Source of the DNA: Aureitalea marina
Lineage (GTDB): Bacteria > Bacteroidota > Bacteroidia > Flavobacteriales > Flavobacteriaceae
Assembly: GCF_002943755.1 (NCBI RefSeq)
Contig: NZ_MQUB01000001.1
Coordinates: 838,501-902,500 of the forward strand
Reading direction: 5' to 3'
DNA: 64,000 nt
This document shows, in pieces, positions 17,582-26,589 of this stretch (the stretch's first letter is position 1; each line of letters starts with the position of its first letter). The notes under the pieces are model-generated. The model made no database searches and was not told the DNA's origin. It worked only from the letters and a program-made list of their open reading frames with translations. A program made the translations under genes and the position numbers.

Positions 17582-18892
17582 ATGCTCAATGCTGTTCGGC
17601 AACATATGGACGAATTGCTGCCTCAATGGCGGGAGAAGCACTTTTTGGTAGCCATCAGTGGGGGAGTGGATAGTGTTACACTAACCCATCTACTCAAGGA
17701 TCTGGGTTGCCACTTCAGTTTGGCCCATTGTAATTTTAACCTGAGAGGAGCCGAGAGTGAAGCCGATCAGGAGTTCGTAGAGGATCTTAGCTCCAAACTT
17801 GGGCTTGACGTATATGTCAAATCATTCGACACCCTAAAGGAAAAGGAATCTGCTAAGGGCTCCGTCCAGATGGTGGCTAGGGATCTTCGCTATGCCTGGT
17901 TCGCAGAATTGATGGAAGAGCATTCCTTGGATTACCTCGTAACGGCCCATCAGGCGGACGACGATCTGGAGACTTTTTTGATCAATAGTATGAGAGGAAC
18001 GGGCTTAAGGGGTCTTACAGGTATTAACGCTCTTACCGATTGGACACTCAGACCACTTTTACCCTTCGATAAGCAGACCGTTGTGGATTATGCCAAATCC
18101 AAGGGATACCATTGGCGAGAAGATTCCAGCAACCAGGAGACAAGCTATTTACGGAATCAATTGCGATTAGAGGTCATCCCACGATTAAAGCAGATCAAGC
18201 CTGAATTGGGACAAACCATAGACAAGACCTTAAAGCATTTGAAAGGTTCGCAGTCTTTGGTAGACGATTATATGCAGCTGATCAGGGGTTTGGTCTTAAG
18301 AGAAACAGATTCGGGCTGGGAAATAGACCTTGGTCAATTAGCTGGTCTTCCGCATCCTAATGAAGTGTTGTACGAGCTGCTAAGCCCTTTTGGTTTTACC
18401 GCTTGGGAGGATATCTATGAACTGCAAAATGCGCAAAGCGGTAAACAGATATTCTCACCTACTCACCGTTTGATCAAAGACCGAGAAGTACTCATATTGG
18501 ATGAGCGGAGAGATACGCTCGGCGTAAATAACTATTTCATCCAAGAGTCCGATTCGGCGCTTATTGAGCCTATTTCACTAAATATTAGTGCTGTCGATTC
18601 CTTTGAACTGACCAATGCCAATACGGTCTTTTTGGATAAGGACAAGCTCAATTTTCCGTTGCAGCTACGCCCGTGGAAAGAGGGAGATTTCTTCTATCCT
18701 TTTGGGATGGAAGGCCGAAAGAAACTGAGTAAATATTTTAAGGATGAAAAACTATCTTTGACCGAGAAAGAGAACCTCTGGTTGCTTTGCAGTGATAACG
18801 AGATTGTTTGGGTGATCGGCCACAGAATGGACGAGCGCTTCAAGGTAGAACGAGATAGTTCAAGAATAATAAAGATCGAATACACCCCATGA
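17582..18892 (+). CDS. tilS: tRNA(Ile)-lysidine synthase
   Basis: A 436-residue PP-loop ATPase that adds lysine to C34 of the tRNA-Ile CAU anticodon, so that it reads AUA instead of AUG. The P-loop SGGVDS is at residues 26-31. Downstream are NFNLRGAESEADQEFV, TAHQADDDLETFLINSMRGTG and RPLLPFDK, all TilS signatures. The C-terminal domain (about 360-436) includes LRPWKEGDFFYPFGMEGRKKLSKYF, the tRNA-binding TilS-C region. The enzyme is cytoplasmic and essential in most bacteria. The stop overlaps the dsbD start by 4 bp. Confidence 0.95.
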   Translation: MLNAVRQHMDELLPQWREKHFLVAISGGVDSVTLTHLLKDLGCHFSLAHCNFNLRGAESEADQEFVEDLSSKLGLDVYVKSFDTLKEKESAKGSVQMVARDLRYAWFAELMEEHSLDYLVTAHQADDDLETFLINSMRGTGLRGLTGINALTDWTLRPLLPFDKQTVVDYAKSKGYHWREDSSNQETSYLRNQLRLEVIPRLKQIKPELGQTIDKTLKHLKGSQSLVDDYMQLIRGLVLRETDSGWEIDLGQLAGLPHPNEVLYELLSPFGFTAWEDIYELQNAQSGKQIFSPTHRLIKDREVLILDERRDTLGVNNYFIQESDSALIEPISLNISAVDSFELTNANTVFLDKDKLNFPLQLRPWKEGDFFYPFGMEGRKKLSKYFKDEKLSLTEKENLWLLCSDNEIVWVIGHRMDERFKVERDSSRIIKIEYTP

Positions 18893-20880
18893 AGGGAATA
18901 CAATTAGTCAGACTAGTTGTCATACTTATGATGACTATCACTTCACAGGCTCAGAATATCCTGGATCCGGTGAGTTGGGATATCCGAATCGAGAATGCAG
19001 ATTCGGAGCTTGCAGAAATTGTGCTCGAAGCCGCAATCGATTCGGGTTGGCATTTGTACAGCCAAAGGCAGTTTGGCGAAGAGTTCGAAGGACCTATAGC
19101 CACAGAGATCAGTTTTAATGCGAGTGATTCGACTTTCAAACTAAGGGGTGAGACTGAAGAACCCGATATAGAACCCATCTTTGATGAGGTATTCGAGTTG
19201 GAGGTGGTGTACTTTGAAGACACCGCAATATTCCGTCAAACCATTGACGTCATCGATCCGACGGCCGTTATTGAGGCAACCGTATTTTATTCGGTCTGCG
19301 ACGACGAGAAATGCCTGCAACCGGAAACCAAGACCTTGCGCGTAAATCTGGGAGGAGAACGCTTGGCTATAGAATCGGTTGAATTGAGCGATAGGGACAA
19401 GGAAATGGCCCAGGCAATGACCATACCCTTAAAAGGGGTGGATCAGTTTGAGCTGAATCAGACCAAGGAGAAAAGCCTCTGGAACATTTTCCTACTCGGA
19501 TTCCTCGGTGGGCTTATCGCTTTGTTGACTCCTTGCGTCTTTCCAATGATTCCACTAACGGTAAGCTTCTTTACGAAAAGCGCAAAGAACAAGCAGAATG
19601 CTTTGGCGAATGCCATGCTTTATGGCCTATTTATCTTCCTGATATATGTCCTTCTCAGTCTCCCGTTTCACTTGGTAGATTCTGTAGATCCAGAGATTCT
19701 CAACAATATCTCGACCAATGTTACCCTGAACATCATCTTCTTCGCCATCTTCATGGTTTTTGCCTTTTCCTTCTTTGGATATTACGAAATCACCTTGCCT
19801 AGTTCGTGGTCTACCAAGATGGATCAAAAGGCCAACACCTTTGGTGGAATCGTCGGTATCTTTTTTATGGCCCTTACCCTGGCCATAGTCTCGTTCAGCT
19901 GTACAGGTCCTATTTTGGGCTCTTTACTTGGGGGTTCATTGAGCAGTGACGGCGGAGCAACTCAATTGAGTATGGGAATGGCCGGATTTGGTTTGGCGCT
20001 GGCGCTACCATTTGGGCTTTTTGCTCTCTTTCCAAATTGGTTAAACAGGCTACCGAGTAGCGGAGGGTGGCTAAATACGGTCAAAGTGGTGTTGGGATTC
20101 ATTGAGCTGGCACTGGCCTTTAAATTCTTGTCCAATGCTGACTTGGTCGAACATTGGGGAATACTGAAACGCGAGGTATTCATTGCGATCTGGATGCTTT
20201 GCGCACTAGGAATGGCCTTGTATCTGTTCGGATTTATCCGGTTTCCACATGACGGACCCAAAAAGCGACCATTGCCTAAAGGAAATGTATTAGCGGGTAT
20301 ACTAAGCGTGGTCTTTTTTCTCTACCTAACACCCGGTCTTACCAACTCCGAGTGGGCCAATTTGAAATTACTCAGTGGTTTCCCTCCACCCTTGTTTTAC
20401 AGTATCTACGATAAAGGTACTGCTGCACCTTTGGGCTTGGAAGCATACAAGGATTTTGAGACTGGGGTCGCAGCGGCCAAGGCTAGTGGTAAACCCATCC
20501 TGATCGATTTTACCGGCTGGGCCTGTGTTAACTGCAGGAAGATGGAAGAACAGGTATGGAGTATCCCTGAAGTCTTTAAGGTGATCTCCGAGGATGTGGT
20601 GCTGATCTCTCTTTACGTGGACGATCGGAAAGGCTTGGCAGAGGAGGAACAATTCAACTACCAGAAACCGAACGGAACCGTCAAATCTATACGGACGGTA
20701 GGAGACAAGTGGTCTACCTTCCAGACGATCAATTTTGAGAATAATTCCCAACCCTACTATGTGCTGATGGACGCCAATTTTAAATTGCTCAACCAACCGG
20801 TAGGCTATACCCCGGATGCGGAGGAATTCCTGCAGTGGTTAGAGGACGGAAAATCCAACTATATCAAACCCATCAATTAA
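18889..20880 (+). CDS. dsbD: Thiol:disulfide interchange protein DsbD
   Basis: A 663-residue inner-membrane electron conduit that moves reducing power from cytoplasmic thioredoxin to the periplasm. Order: signal peptide (1-21), N-terminal periplasmic domain with the redox pair C137/C142 (SVCDDEKC), and about eight membrane helices (195-520). The two transmembrane cysteines are C216 (LTPCVFPM) and C338 (FSCTGP). A C-terminal thioredoxin-like domain carries C546-V-N-C549. All three Cys pairs needed for the relay are present. It overlaps tilS by 4 bp and the CocE-type gene follows within a few bases. Confidence 0.94.
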   Translation: MKGIQLVRLVVILMMTITSQAQNILDPVSWDIRIENADSELAEIVLEAAIDSGWHLYSQRQFGEEFEGPIATEISFNASDSTFKLRGETEEPDIEPIFDEVFELEVVYFEDTAIFRQTIDVIDPTAVIEATVFYSVCDDEKCLQPETKTLRVNLGGERLAIESVELSDRDKEMAQAMTIPLKGVDQFELNQTKEKSLWNIFLLGFLGGLIALLTPCVFPMIPLTVSFFTKSAKNKQNALANAMLYGLFIFLIYVLLSLPFHLVDSVDPEILNNISTNVTLNIIFFAIFMVFAFSFFGYYEITLPSSWSTKMDQKANTFGGIVGIFFMALTLAIVSFSCTGPILGSLLGGSLSSDGGATQLSMGMAGFGLALALPFGLFALFPNWLNRLPSSGGWLNTVKVVLGFIELALAFKFLSNADLVEHWGILKREVFIAIWMLCALGMALYLFGFIRFPHDGPKKRPLPKGNVLAGILSVVFFLYLTPGLTNSEWANLKLLSGFPPPLFYSIYDKGTAAPLGLEAYKDFETGVAAAKASGKPILIDFTGWACVNCRKMEEQVWSIPEVFKVISEDVVLISLYVDDRKGLAEEEQFNYQKPNGTVKSIRTVGDKWSTFQTINFENNSQPYYVLMDANFKLLNQPVGYTPDAEEFLQWLEDGKSNYIKPIN

Positions 20881-20886
20881 TTGTTC

Positions 20887-22710
20887 ATGCGAATTGCTTT
20901 TATCCTTTTCTTGCTGATCGCCCCTTTGGCGACTGGCCAGAATTACGTTACCGAGAATTACGAGAAGACCGAGGTTCAGATCACTATGCGTGATGGGATC
21001 AAGTTGCATACCACTATTTACAGTCCCAAGGACAAATCAAAGTCTTATCCCATTTTAATGCAGAGGACGCCTTACAGTTCGAGACCTTATGGGGAAGGGC
21101 AGATGCGTTCACGTATTGGACCCAATGAATACCTGATGAAAGATGGTTATATCATCGTCTACCAGGATGTACGAGGCCGCTGGATGAGTGAAGGGGTTTA
21201 CGATAATATGCGTGCCTATATCCCGAACAAAAAGGGAGATCAGGTGGACGAAGCCAGCGATACTTATGACACAATCGATTGGTTGGTCAATAATGTATCC
21301 AACAACAGTGGCAAGGTTGGCGTTTGGGGTATTTCATATCCTGGTTTCTACGCCACCTATAGTTTGTTGGATTCGCATCCGGCATTAAAAGCTGTTAGCC
21401 CACAGGCTTGTATAGGGGACTTCTTCTTCGATGATTTTCATCACAACGGTGCTTACTTGCTGAGCTATTGGAGGGCGACCGCGGTCTTTGGTTATGAAAA
21501 GACCGAACCCTCTTCTACCTCCTGGTATCAATTCCCGGACCTTGGTAGCACAGATCAATACCAGTTCTTCCTGGACAATGGACCACTGAAAAACTTGGAT
21601 AAATATTACAAGGAAGACAATGTATTCTGGCAGCAGTTGAAAGATCATCCGAACTACGATGAATTCTGGAGAAGCCGGGGCATCATTCAGCATTTGAAGG
21701 ACATCAAGCCTGCCGTAATGGTGGTAGGCGGTTTATTCGATGCCGAAGATCTATATGGTCCGTTTGAGACCTATGAGAAGATCGAACAGAGAAGCAATAA
21801 TTACAATACAGTGGTGTTTGGTCCCTGGAGTCATGGGGATTGGGCCAGGGCTAACGAAAGACAGGCCATAGGTAATGTGTATTTTGGAGACAATATTTCC
21901 GATCATTTCCAGAAGGACATCGAATTCAATTTCTTTAATCACTTCTTAAAGGGCGCGGCAGATGGTAATTCCGGCTTACCGGAGGCCTATATGTTCGATT
22001 CGGGTAGTCGGGAGTGGAAAACCTATGATCAGTGGCCACCGGCAGGGGCAGAGCGCAAGCGAATGTACCTGGGGGCTGATCAACAACTGGCCTTGTCTGC
22101 AGGTGATGCCTTCCAGGAATTTGTGAGCGACCCGGCTAAACCCGTACCCTATTCGGAGGACGTCAAAATGGTCTTCACCCCGCGTAAATACATGACAGAC
22201 GATCAGCGTTTTTCCGCCAGGAGGACTGATGTCTTGGTGTATGAAACGGAAGTCTTGGAAGAAGACCTAGTCTTGACCGGAGATATCCTGACCCGCTTAA
22301 ATGTCGCAACTACAGGTACTGACGCCGATTGGATAGTTAAAGTGGTGGATGTTTATCCTCCAGATGCCGAGGATTATCAGGAAACCCAGAAATATCTAAA
22401 AATGGGGAACTACCACATGATGGTCCGTTCTGAAGTCATGCGGGGTCGATTCAGAAATAGTTTTGAAAACCCGGAGGCCTTTACTCCAGGACAGAAGACC
22501 GCCGTCGATCTAAAGCTACAGGACGTTCATCACACCTTCAAAAAAGGGCATAAACTACAGATCCAGGTCCAAAGTACCTGGTTTCCACTTATCGACCTCA
22601 ATCCGCAGACCTTTGTACCAAATATCTTCAAAGCGGATGCCTCAGATTTTCAGAAACAGACCCATCAGGTATTTCATGACTCCTACGTGGAGTTGATGGT
22701 CAAGGAATAA
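20887..22710 (+). CDS. CocE/NonD family secreted hydrolase (X-Pro dipeptidyl-peptidase-like)
   Basis: A 607-residue exported alpha/beta hydrolase. I use the ATG at 20887 (MRIAFILFLLIAPLATGQ, signal peptide); a TTG two codons earlier is also in frame. The nucleophile is S150 in VWGISYPGFYA. The acid is probably the Asp in GGLFDAEDLYGPF, and the His is in FGPWSHGDWA. The C-terminal third is a jelly-roll PepX_C domain. Relatives include cocaine esterase, glutaryl-7-ACA acylase and alpha-amino-acid ester hydrolases, so the natural substrate is an ester or amide of unknown type. A strong terminator follows. Confidence 0.88.
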   Translation: MRIAFILFLLIAPLATGQNYVTENYEKTEVQITMRDGIKLHTTIYSPKDKSKSYPILMQRTPYSSRPYGEGQMRSRIGPNEYLMKDGYIIVYQDVRGRWMSEGVYDNMRAYIPNKKGDQVDEASDTYDTIDWLVNNVSNNSGKVGVWGISYPGFYATYSLLDSHPALKAVSPQACIGDFFFDDFHHNGAYLLSYWRATAVFGYEKTEPSSTSWYQFPDLGSTDQYQFFLDNGPLKNLDKYYKEDNVFWQQLKDHPNYDEFWRSRGIIQHLKDIKPAVMVVGGLFDAEDLYGPFETYEKIEQRSNNYNTVVFGPWSHGDWARANERQAIGNVYFGDNISDHFQKDIEFNFFNHFLKGAADGNSGLPEAYMFDSGSREWKTYDQWPPAGAERKRMYLGADQQLALSAGDAFQEFVSDPAKPVPYSEDVKMVFTPRKYMTDDQRFSARRTDVLVYETEVLEEDLVLTGDILTRLNVATTGTDADWIVKVVDVYPPDAEDYQETQKYLKMGNYHMMVRSEVMRGRFRNSFENPEAFTPGQKTAVDLKLQDVHHTFKKGHKLQIQVQSTWFPLIDLNPQTFVPNIFKADASDFQKQTHQVFHDSYVELMVKE

Positions 22711-22714
22711 AATA

Positions 22715-22742
22715 AGTGACCCGACCAAATGGCCGGGTCACT
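22715..22742 (+). terminator. Rho-independent-type terminator after the CocE gene
   Basis: AGTGACCCG (22715-22723) pairs perfectly with CGGGTCACT (22734-22742) around a short loop that can add a CC/GG step. The trailing sequence AATAACAAA is not T-rich. It starts 5 bp after the stop codon. Confidence 0.65.
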
Positions 22743-23082
22743 AATAACAAACCTAACTTAGTTGCTTTCTAACCCTGAGGCTGGAAAGCTGCATCGGATT
22801 TTAATTTTCTATCCCCACAAAAAATTAGTCCGACGCATTACTAATTCATCTCAAAGATAGGGTCTGGTACTCGCACTCACTATAAGTATAAACACGTATT
22901 TTTGAGAGAGATATGGGTGTGATTTAGAAAGAGCTCTAACAGCCCGGTTGACGGAAAACAAAAACGCTGTACACAGTCCTTAAATCCTGTTGCACAGCGC
23001 TTTATAGCGATATTAATCTTACTTCCTAAAATCAAATGTACACTATTTGTCAATAGTCTGAAGCCTTCTTGGTAGCATGTTT

Positions 23083-23106
23083 TTAACTCAAACGTTTTCG
23101 TGTTAA
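23083..23106. promoter_or_regulatory. Putative LacI-family operator upstream of lacI
   Basis: TTAAC...AAACGTTT...GTTAA forms a roughly symmetric 24-bp dyad with the central CG typical of LacI-family sites. Ten bases, AACGTTTTCG (23091-23100), recur in inverse orientation upstream of pfkA (32215-32224). It lies about 120 bp before the lacI ATG, consistent with autoregulation. Confidence 0.45.
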
Positions 23107-23226
23107 TAAGTTGCCTTTTTTTAACAGATTGACAATCAAATTGGACGTATTTGACAATACCGTATTTCACCCTACCGATTTTTGAGAATTTTACATACAT
23201 TTAACCCTTATGCTAAGAAGAGATAC

Positions 23227-24264
23227 ATGCAGAAACTAACATTAAAAAAAATTGCTCAAGAACTCGAAGTTTCCATCTCAACAGTTTCTAAAGCATTAAG
23301 GGATAGCCCCGAGATCAGTGACGATACCCGTCAAAAGATCAAGGCCTTCGCCAAACTCTATAATTACAAACCCAATAATATTGCCCTAAGTCTTAAGAAT
23401 CGAAAGACTAAGACCATAGGGGTGATCATACCGGAGATTGTACATTATTTCTTTACGACCGTGATCAGCGGGATCGAAAAGGTCGCAAACGAAAGAGGAT
23501 ACAATGTGATAATCGGGGTTTCTAACGAATCCTTTACCAAGGAAGTGATCAATATGGAAATGCTGGCCAACGGCAGTATTGATGGTTTCATTCTCTCGGT
23601 AACCAAGGAGACACAGTTGAAGAAGGATTATCATCACCTGAAGGAAACCATTAATCAGGGAATGCCCATAGTGATGTTTGATCGGGAGGTAAAGGATTTG
23701 GAATGCGATAAGGTGGTAGTTGATGATGTGCAGGGCGCGCGGAAAGCTGTTCTGCATCTGATTGAATTGGGATGCAAAAACATCGGGATCATTACAACCA
23801 GGGATCATGTCAGTGTTGGAAACTTGAGGACGGTTGGCTATATGAATGCATTGGCACTCAAGGGTATTTCCCTAAACGAGAATTACATTTTAAAATTGGA
23901 CGACGAACTGGATAATGATGAGAATATCGAACAACTGCAGCAGGAAGTCTCTAATTACTTGCAAGAAAACCCGGAATTAGATGGCCTTTTAAGCGTTAAC
24001 GAGAAGTTTGCACTGATGGCTATGAAATTAGCACCCGTCTTCGGAAAGGCGGTACCGGAACAACTTAAGGTCATAGGGTTTACCGATGGTGTTCTCTCCA
24101 AATACGCCAATCCAGGACTGACAACTGTAAGCCAGCATGGCCGGGACTTGGGTGAACAGGCAGCTCGAATCCTCATCGATCGGCTGGAAGAGGACGAGTT
24201 TGAGGTACCTTACGAGCGGCTGGTTGTAGAGACCGAATTGATCGAAAGGGGATCCACAGCCTAA
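23227..24264 (+). CDS. LacI family transcriptional regulator of the maltodextrin locus
   Basis: A 345-residue regulator. I choose the ATG at 23227 (MQKLTLKKIAQELEVSIST), since family members start directly with the HTH; an upstream frame start at 23182 adds 15 unrelated residues. The HTH (residues 4-25) and hinge helix (NNIALSLKNRKTKTIG, about 49-64) are followed by a periplasmic-binding-protein-like sugar sensor (about 65-345). It leads a set of maltose-using genes in the same direction, so a maltose-type ligand is likely. Possible targets are its own upstream dyad and the similar dyad before pfkA. Confidence 0.9.
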   Translation: MQKLTLKKIAQELEVSISTVSKALRDSPEISDDTRQKIKAFAKLYNYKPNNIALSLKNRKTKTIGVIIPEIVHYFFTTVISGIEKVANERGYNVIIGVSNESFTKEVINMEMLANGSIDGFILSVTKETQLKKDYHHLKETINQGMPIVMFDREVKDLECDKVVVDDVQGARKAVLHLIELGCKNIGIITTRDHVSVGNLRTVGYMNALALKGISLNENYILKLDDELDNDENIEQLQQEVSNYLQENPELDGLLSVNEKFALMAMKLAPVFGKAVPEQLKVIGFTDGVLSKYANPGLTTVSQHGRDLGEQAARILIDRLEEDEFEVPYERLVVETELIERGSTA

Positions 24265-24328
24265 AAGCCACTAAAAAACAAAATTTGGCTATATTTACCG
24301 CAATCATAGCGGTCACGGTCTTACTTCC

Positions 24329-24336
24329 TATATTTG
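24329..24336 (+). promoter_or_regulatory. Putative -7 box (TATATTTG) for the MFS-pgmB-GH65 operon
   Basis: TATATTTG matches TAnnTTTG exactly in the 155-bp gap between lacI and the transporter, giving a 5' UTR of about 77 nt. No good -33 TTG is present, so activation or a different promoter remains possible. Confidence 0.35.
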
Positions 24337-24419
24337 AGTGACGAGATATGATCAAGTATTTCTCTTTTCCTGGTTCTGTTTTCAGGCGAGGTTATTCACT
24401 CGTTGTAAAACAGTAGCTA

Positions 24420-25937
24420 ATGCAAAAGCCCAAACTTAGTTTTTGGCAGATATGGAACATGAGTTTCGGGTTCCTGGGTATTCAGTTTGGTTTCGCTTTA
24501 CAGAATGCCAACACCTCCAGAATTTTTGAGACCCTAGGGGCCGACGTAGAGGACATTCCGATCCTATGGATAGCGGCACCGGTGACTGGTCTGATAGTTC
24601 AGCCTATTATCGGTTATTTCAGTGACCGTACATGGACACGTCTGGGCCGGAGACGTCCCTATTTCCTGGTCGGGGCCATACTGGCATCAATTTCCCTGTG
24701 CATAATGCCTAATTCGCCCAATCTATGGATTGCTGCAGGGACCCTGTGGATCATGGATGCCTCAATCAATATCTCTATGGAACCCTTCCGCGCATTTGTT
24801 GGGGATAACCTGGCCGAAGAACAGCGGACACTAGGTTTTGCCATGCAGAGTTTCTTCATCGGTATAGGAGCTGTGGTTGGTTCCCTCTTACCTTATGTAT
24901 TTACAAACTGGATCGGACTGAGCAATACGGCGGAAGAAGGTGTCATTCCTCCATCGGTGAAGTGGTCGTTCTATGTTGGGGCCATTGTATTTCTGCTGGC
25001 TGTCTTATGGACGGTCATGCGATCCAAGGAATACAGCCCTGAGGAGTTAAAAGCCTTTGAAGGTGGAGACGAAGGAGAAGATGTGGCCAAGTCGGGATCG
25101 GAAGAAACTGCCGGAGCCAGTACTAAGGGCCAACTTAGGACCGGACTCTTTATGTTGATTCTCGGGCTGATAGTCACCTATTATATCTACAGCCAAAGTT
25201 GGACCAAAGAACTCTATATCCTTTTTGTCGGATTAATCGTAGTGGGGGTATTGTTCATGCTCACATCCTTTTTACGTAAAAAGGGGATGGAGAATGGTTT
25301 TGTGACCATTATCACGGATATGATGAACATGCCGACCACCATGAAACAATTGGCGTGGGTACAGTTCTTTTCCTGGTTTGCACTTTTCAGCATGTGGATC
25401 TACACCACCCAGGCAGTAACTGGTCATGTGTTTGGAACTACAGACACAACATCAAAAGCCTATAACGATGCAGCAGATTGGGTGCCGGTCATGTTTACAG
25501 TATACAATGGAGTAGCCGCACTTGTGGCCTTTCTACTGCCAGTCATCGCCAAACGTACCAGCAATCAATTCACTCATTTCATTGCCTTGCTACTGGGCGG
25601 TGTTGGCCTGATATCGGTATATTTTCTATCCTCTAAAGTGGGTCTGCTACTGTCCATGATAGGAGTAGGAGTTGCCTGGGCGAGTATATTGTCCATACCC
25701 TATGCCATGTTGTCCAGTTCGCTTCCGGCATCAAAAATGGGTTACTTCATGGGGGTGTTTAACTTCTTTATTGTAATTCCCCAGATCGTGGCCGCCACAA
25801 TTTTAGGCTTCCTTGTCAAAGAACTATTTAATAACGAACCTGTATATGCATTGATCACCGGAGGTGCAGCCATGATATTGGCGGCTGTGCTTACATTGAG
25901 GGTGGTCACCCCCAAAACAAAAAAAAGCTATGAGTAA
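24420..25937 (+). CDS. MFS sugar transporter (maltose/disaccharide type)
   Basis: A 505-residue 12-TM carrier. The cytoplasmic loop SDRTWTRLGRRRPYFLVGA (about residues 68-86) is the loop 2-3 motif of the GPH/SLC45-like sugar carriers. A hydrophilic central loop (about 205-240) is rich in Glu/Gly, and an LRTGLFMLILGLI helix starts the second half. In this locus it probably takes maltose or maltodextrin across the inner membrane, with substrate inferred from the maltose phosphorylase downstream. Its end overlaps pgmB by 8 bp. Confidence 0.9.
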   Translation: MQKPKLSFWQIWNMSFGFLGIQFGFALQNANTSRIFETLGADVEDIPILWIAAPVTGLIVQPIIGYFSDRTWTRLGRRRPYFLVGAILASISLCIMPNSPNLWIAAGTLWIMDASINISMEPFRAFVGDNLAEEQRTLGFAMQSFFIGIGAVVGSLLPYVFTNWIGLSNTAEEGVIPPSVKWSFYVGAIVFLLAVLWTVMRSKEYSPEELKAFEGGDEGEDVAKSGSEETAGASTKGQLRTGLFMLILGLIVTYYIYSQSWTKELYILFVGLIVVGVLFMLTSFLRKKGMENGFVTIITDMMNMPTTMKQLAWVQFFSWFALFSMWIYTTQAVTGHVFGTTDTTSKAYNDAADWVPVMFTVYNGVAALVAFLLPVIAKRTSNQFTHFIALLLGGVGLISVYFLSSKVGLLLSMIGVGVAWASILSIPYAMLSSSLPASKMGYFMGVFNFFIVIPQIVAATILGFLVKELFNNEPVYALITGGAAMILAAVLTLRVVTPKTKKSYE

Positions 25938-26589
25938 TAAGAAGGGCTTTATCTTCGATCTGGATGGTGTGATCGTGGATACGGCACAGTATCACTACCT
26001 GGCCTGGAAAGAACTGGCAGACAGCCTGGGGATTTCCTTTTCTGAGGTGGAGAATGAACAACTAAAAGGAGTCAGTAGGATTCGATCCCTGGAAAAGATA
26101 CTGGAGATGGGAAACATGACATTGGCCCAGGACGAATTTGACCGGCTGATCACTAACAAGAATGCCGATTATCTCAGCTATGTTGAAGGCATGACCCGGG
26201 AAGAGATACTGGCGGATGTCCCTCGCGTACTGCGTTTTCTGAGTGAAAATGGACAGCGGTTGGCCTTGGGTTCTGCCAGTAAGAACGCAAGGACCATTTT
26301 AGGGAAAGTCGGTCTCATGGATCAATTTGACACCATAGTGGATGGTACCCAGGTGTCTAAAGCCAAGCCGGACCCTGAAGTCTTTATTCGGGCGGCTAAA
26401 GAACTGCATGTACCTGCAGAACGGTGCATAGTTTTCGAAGATGCTTTAGCAGGCATACAAGCGGCAAATAATGCGGGAATGCTGAGTATCGGAATTGGAG
26501 ACCCGACCGTTCTAAGGGAAGCGGCCTTTGTCTTCAGTGATTTCACCAAAATATCCAACGAATTTCTAAACGAACTTATACAAGCCTAA
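25930..26589 (+). CDS. pgmB: Beta-phosphoglucomutase
   Basis: A 219-residue HAD-superfamily enzyme that converts beta-glucose 1-phosphate to glucose 6-phosphate. The nucleophile motif DLDGVIVDTA is at residues 11-20, with D11 and D13 as nucleophile and acid/base. It is followed by the cap residues HYLAWKELA. Motif II is LGSASKNA, motif III is KAKPDPEVF and motif IV is VFEDALAGIQAA. Beta-G1P is exactly the product of the inverting GH65 phosphorylase encoded next. The stop overlaps the GH65 start (TAATG). Confidence 0.95.
   Translation: MSNKKGFIFDLDGVIVDTAQYHYLAWKELADSLGISFSEVENEQLKGVSRIRSLEKILEMGNMTLAQDEFDRLITNKNADYLSYVEGMTREEILADVPRVLRFLSENGQRLALGSASKNARTILGKVGLMDQFDTIVDGTQVSKAKPDPEVFIRAAKELHVPAERCIVFEDALAGIQAANNAGMLSIGIGDPTVLREAAFVFSDFTKISNEFLNELIQA

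Larger units (their letters stand above)
22711..23226. other. 516-bp intergenic region with terminator, imperfect hairpin and LacI-type palindrome
   Basis: No convincing gene is present; a 106-codon minus-strand frame has Cys-rich composition unlike a real protein. Visible contents are the terminator at 22715-22742, an imperfect hairpin at 22965-22999 and a LacI-family dyad at 23083-23106. The hairpin arms are CGCTGT/ACAGCG extended by ACAG/CTGT. The stretch is AT-rich and may hold the lacI promoter and a long 5' UTR. Confidence 0.5.

Noticed and set aside
22880-23200. 106-codon minus-strand frame in the gap before lacI
   Set aside because: Composition (Cys, Lys, Leu without pattern) looks non-coding, and it covers the hairpin and operator-like sequences.
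23182-23226. Longer N-terminus for the LacI regulator
   Set aside because: LacI proteins begin at the HTH; the extra 15 residues are unrelated and the ATG at 23227 fits.
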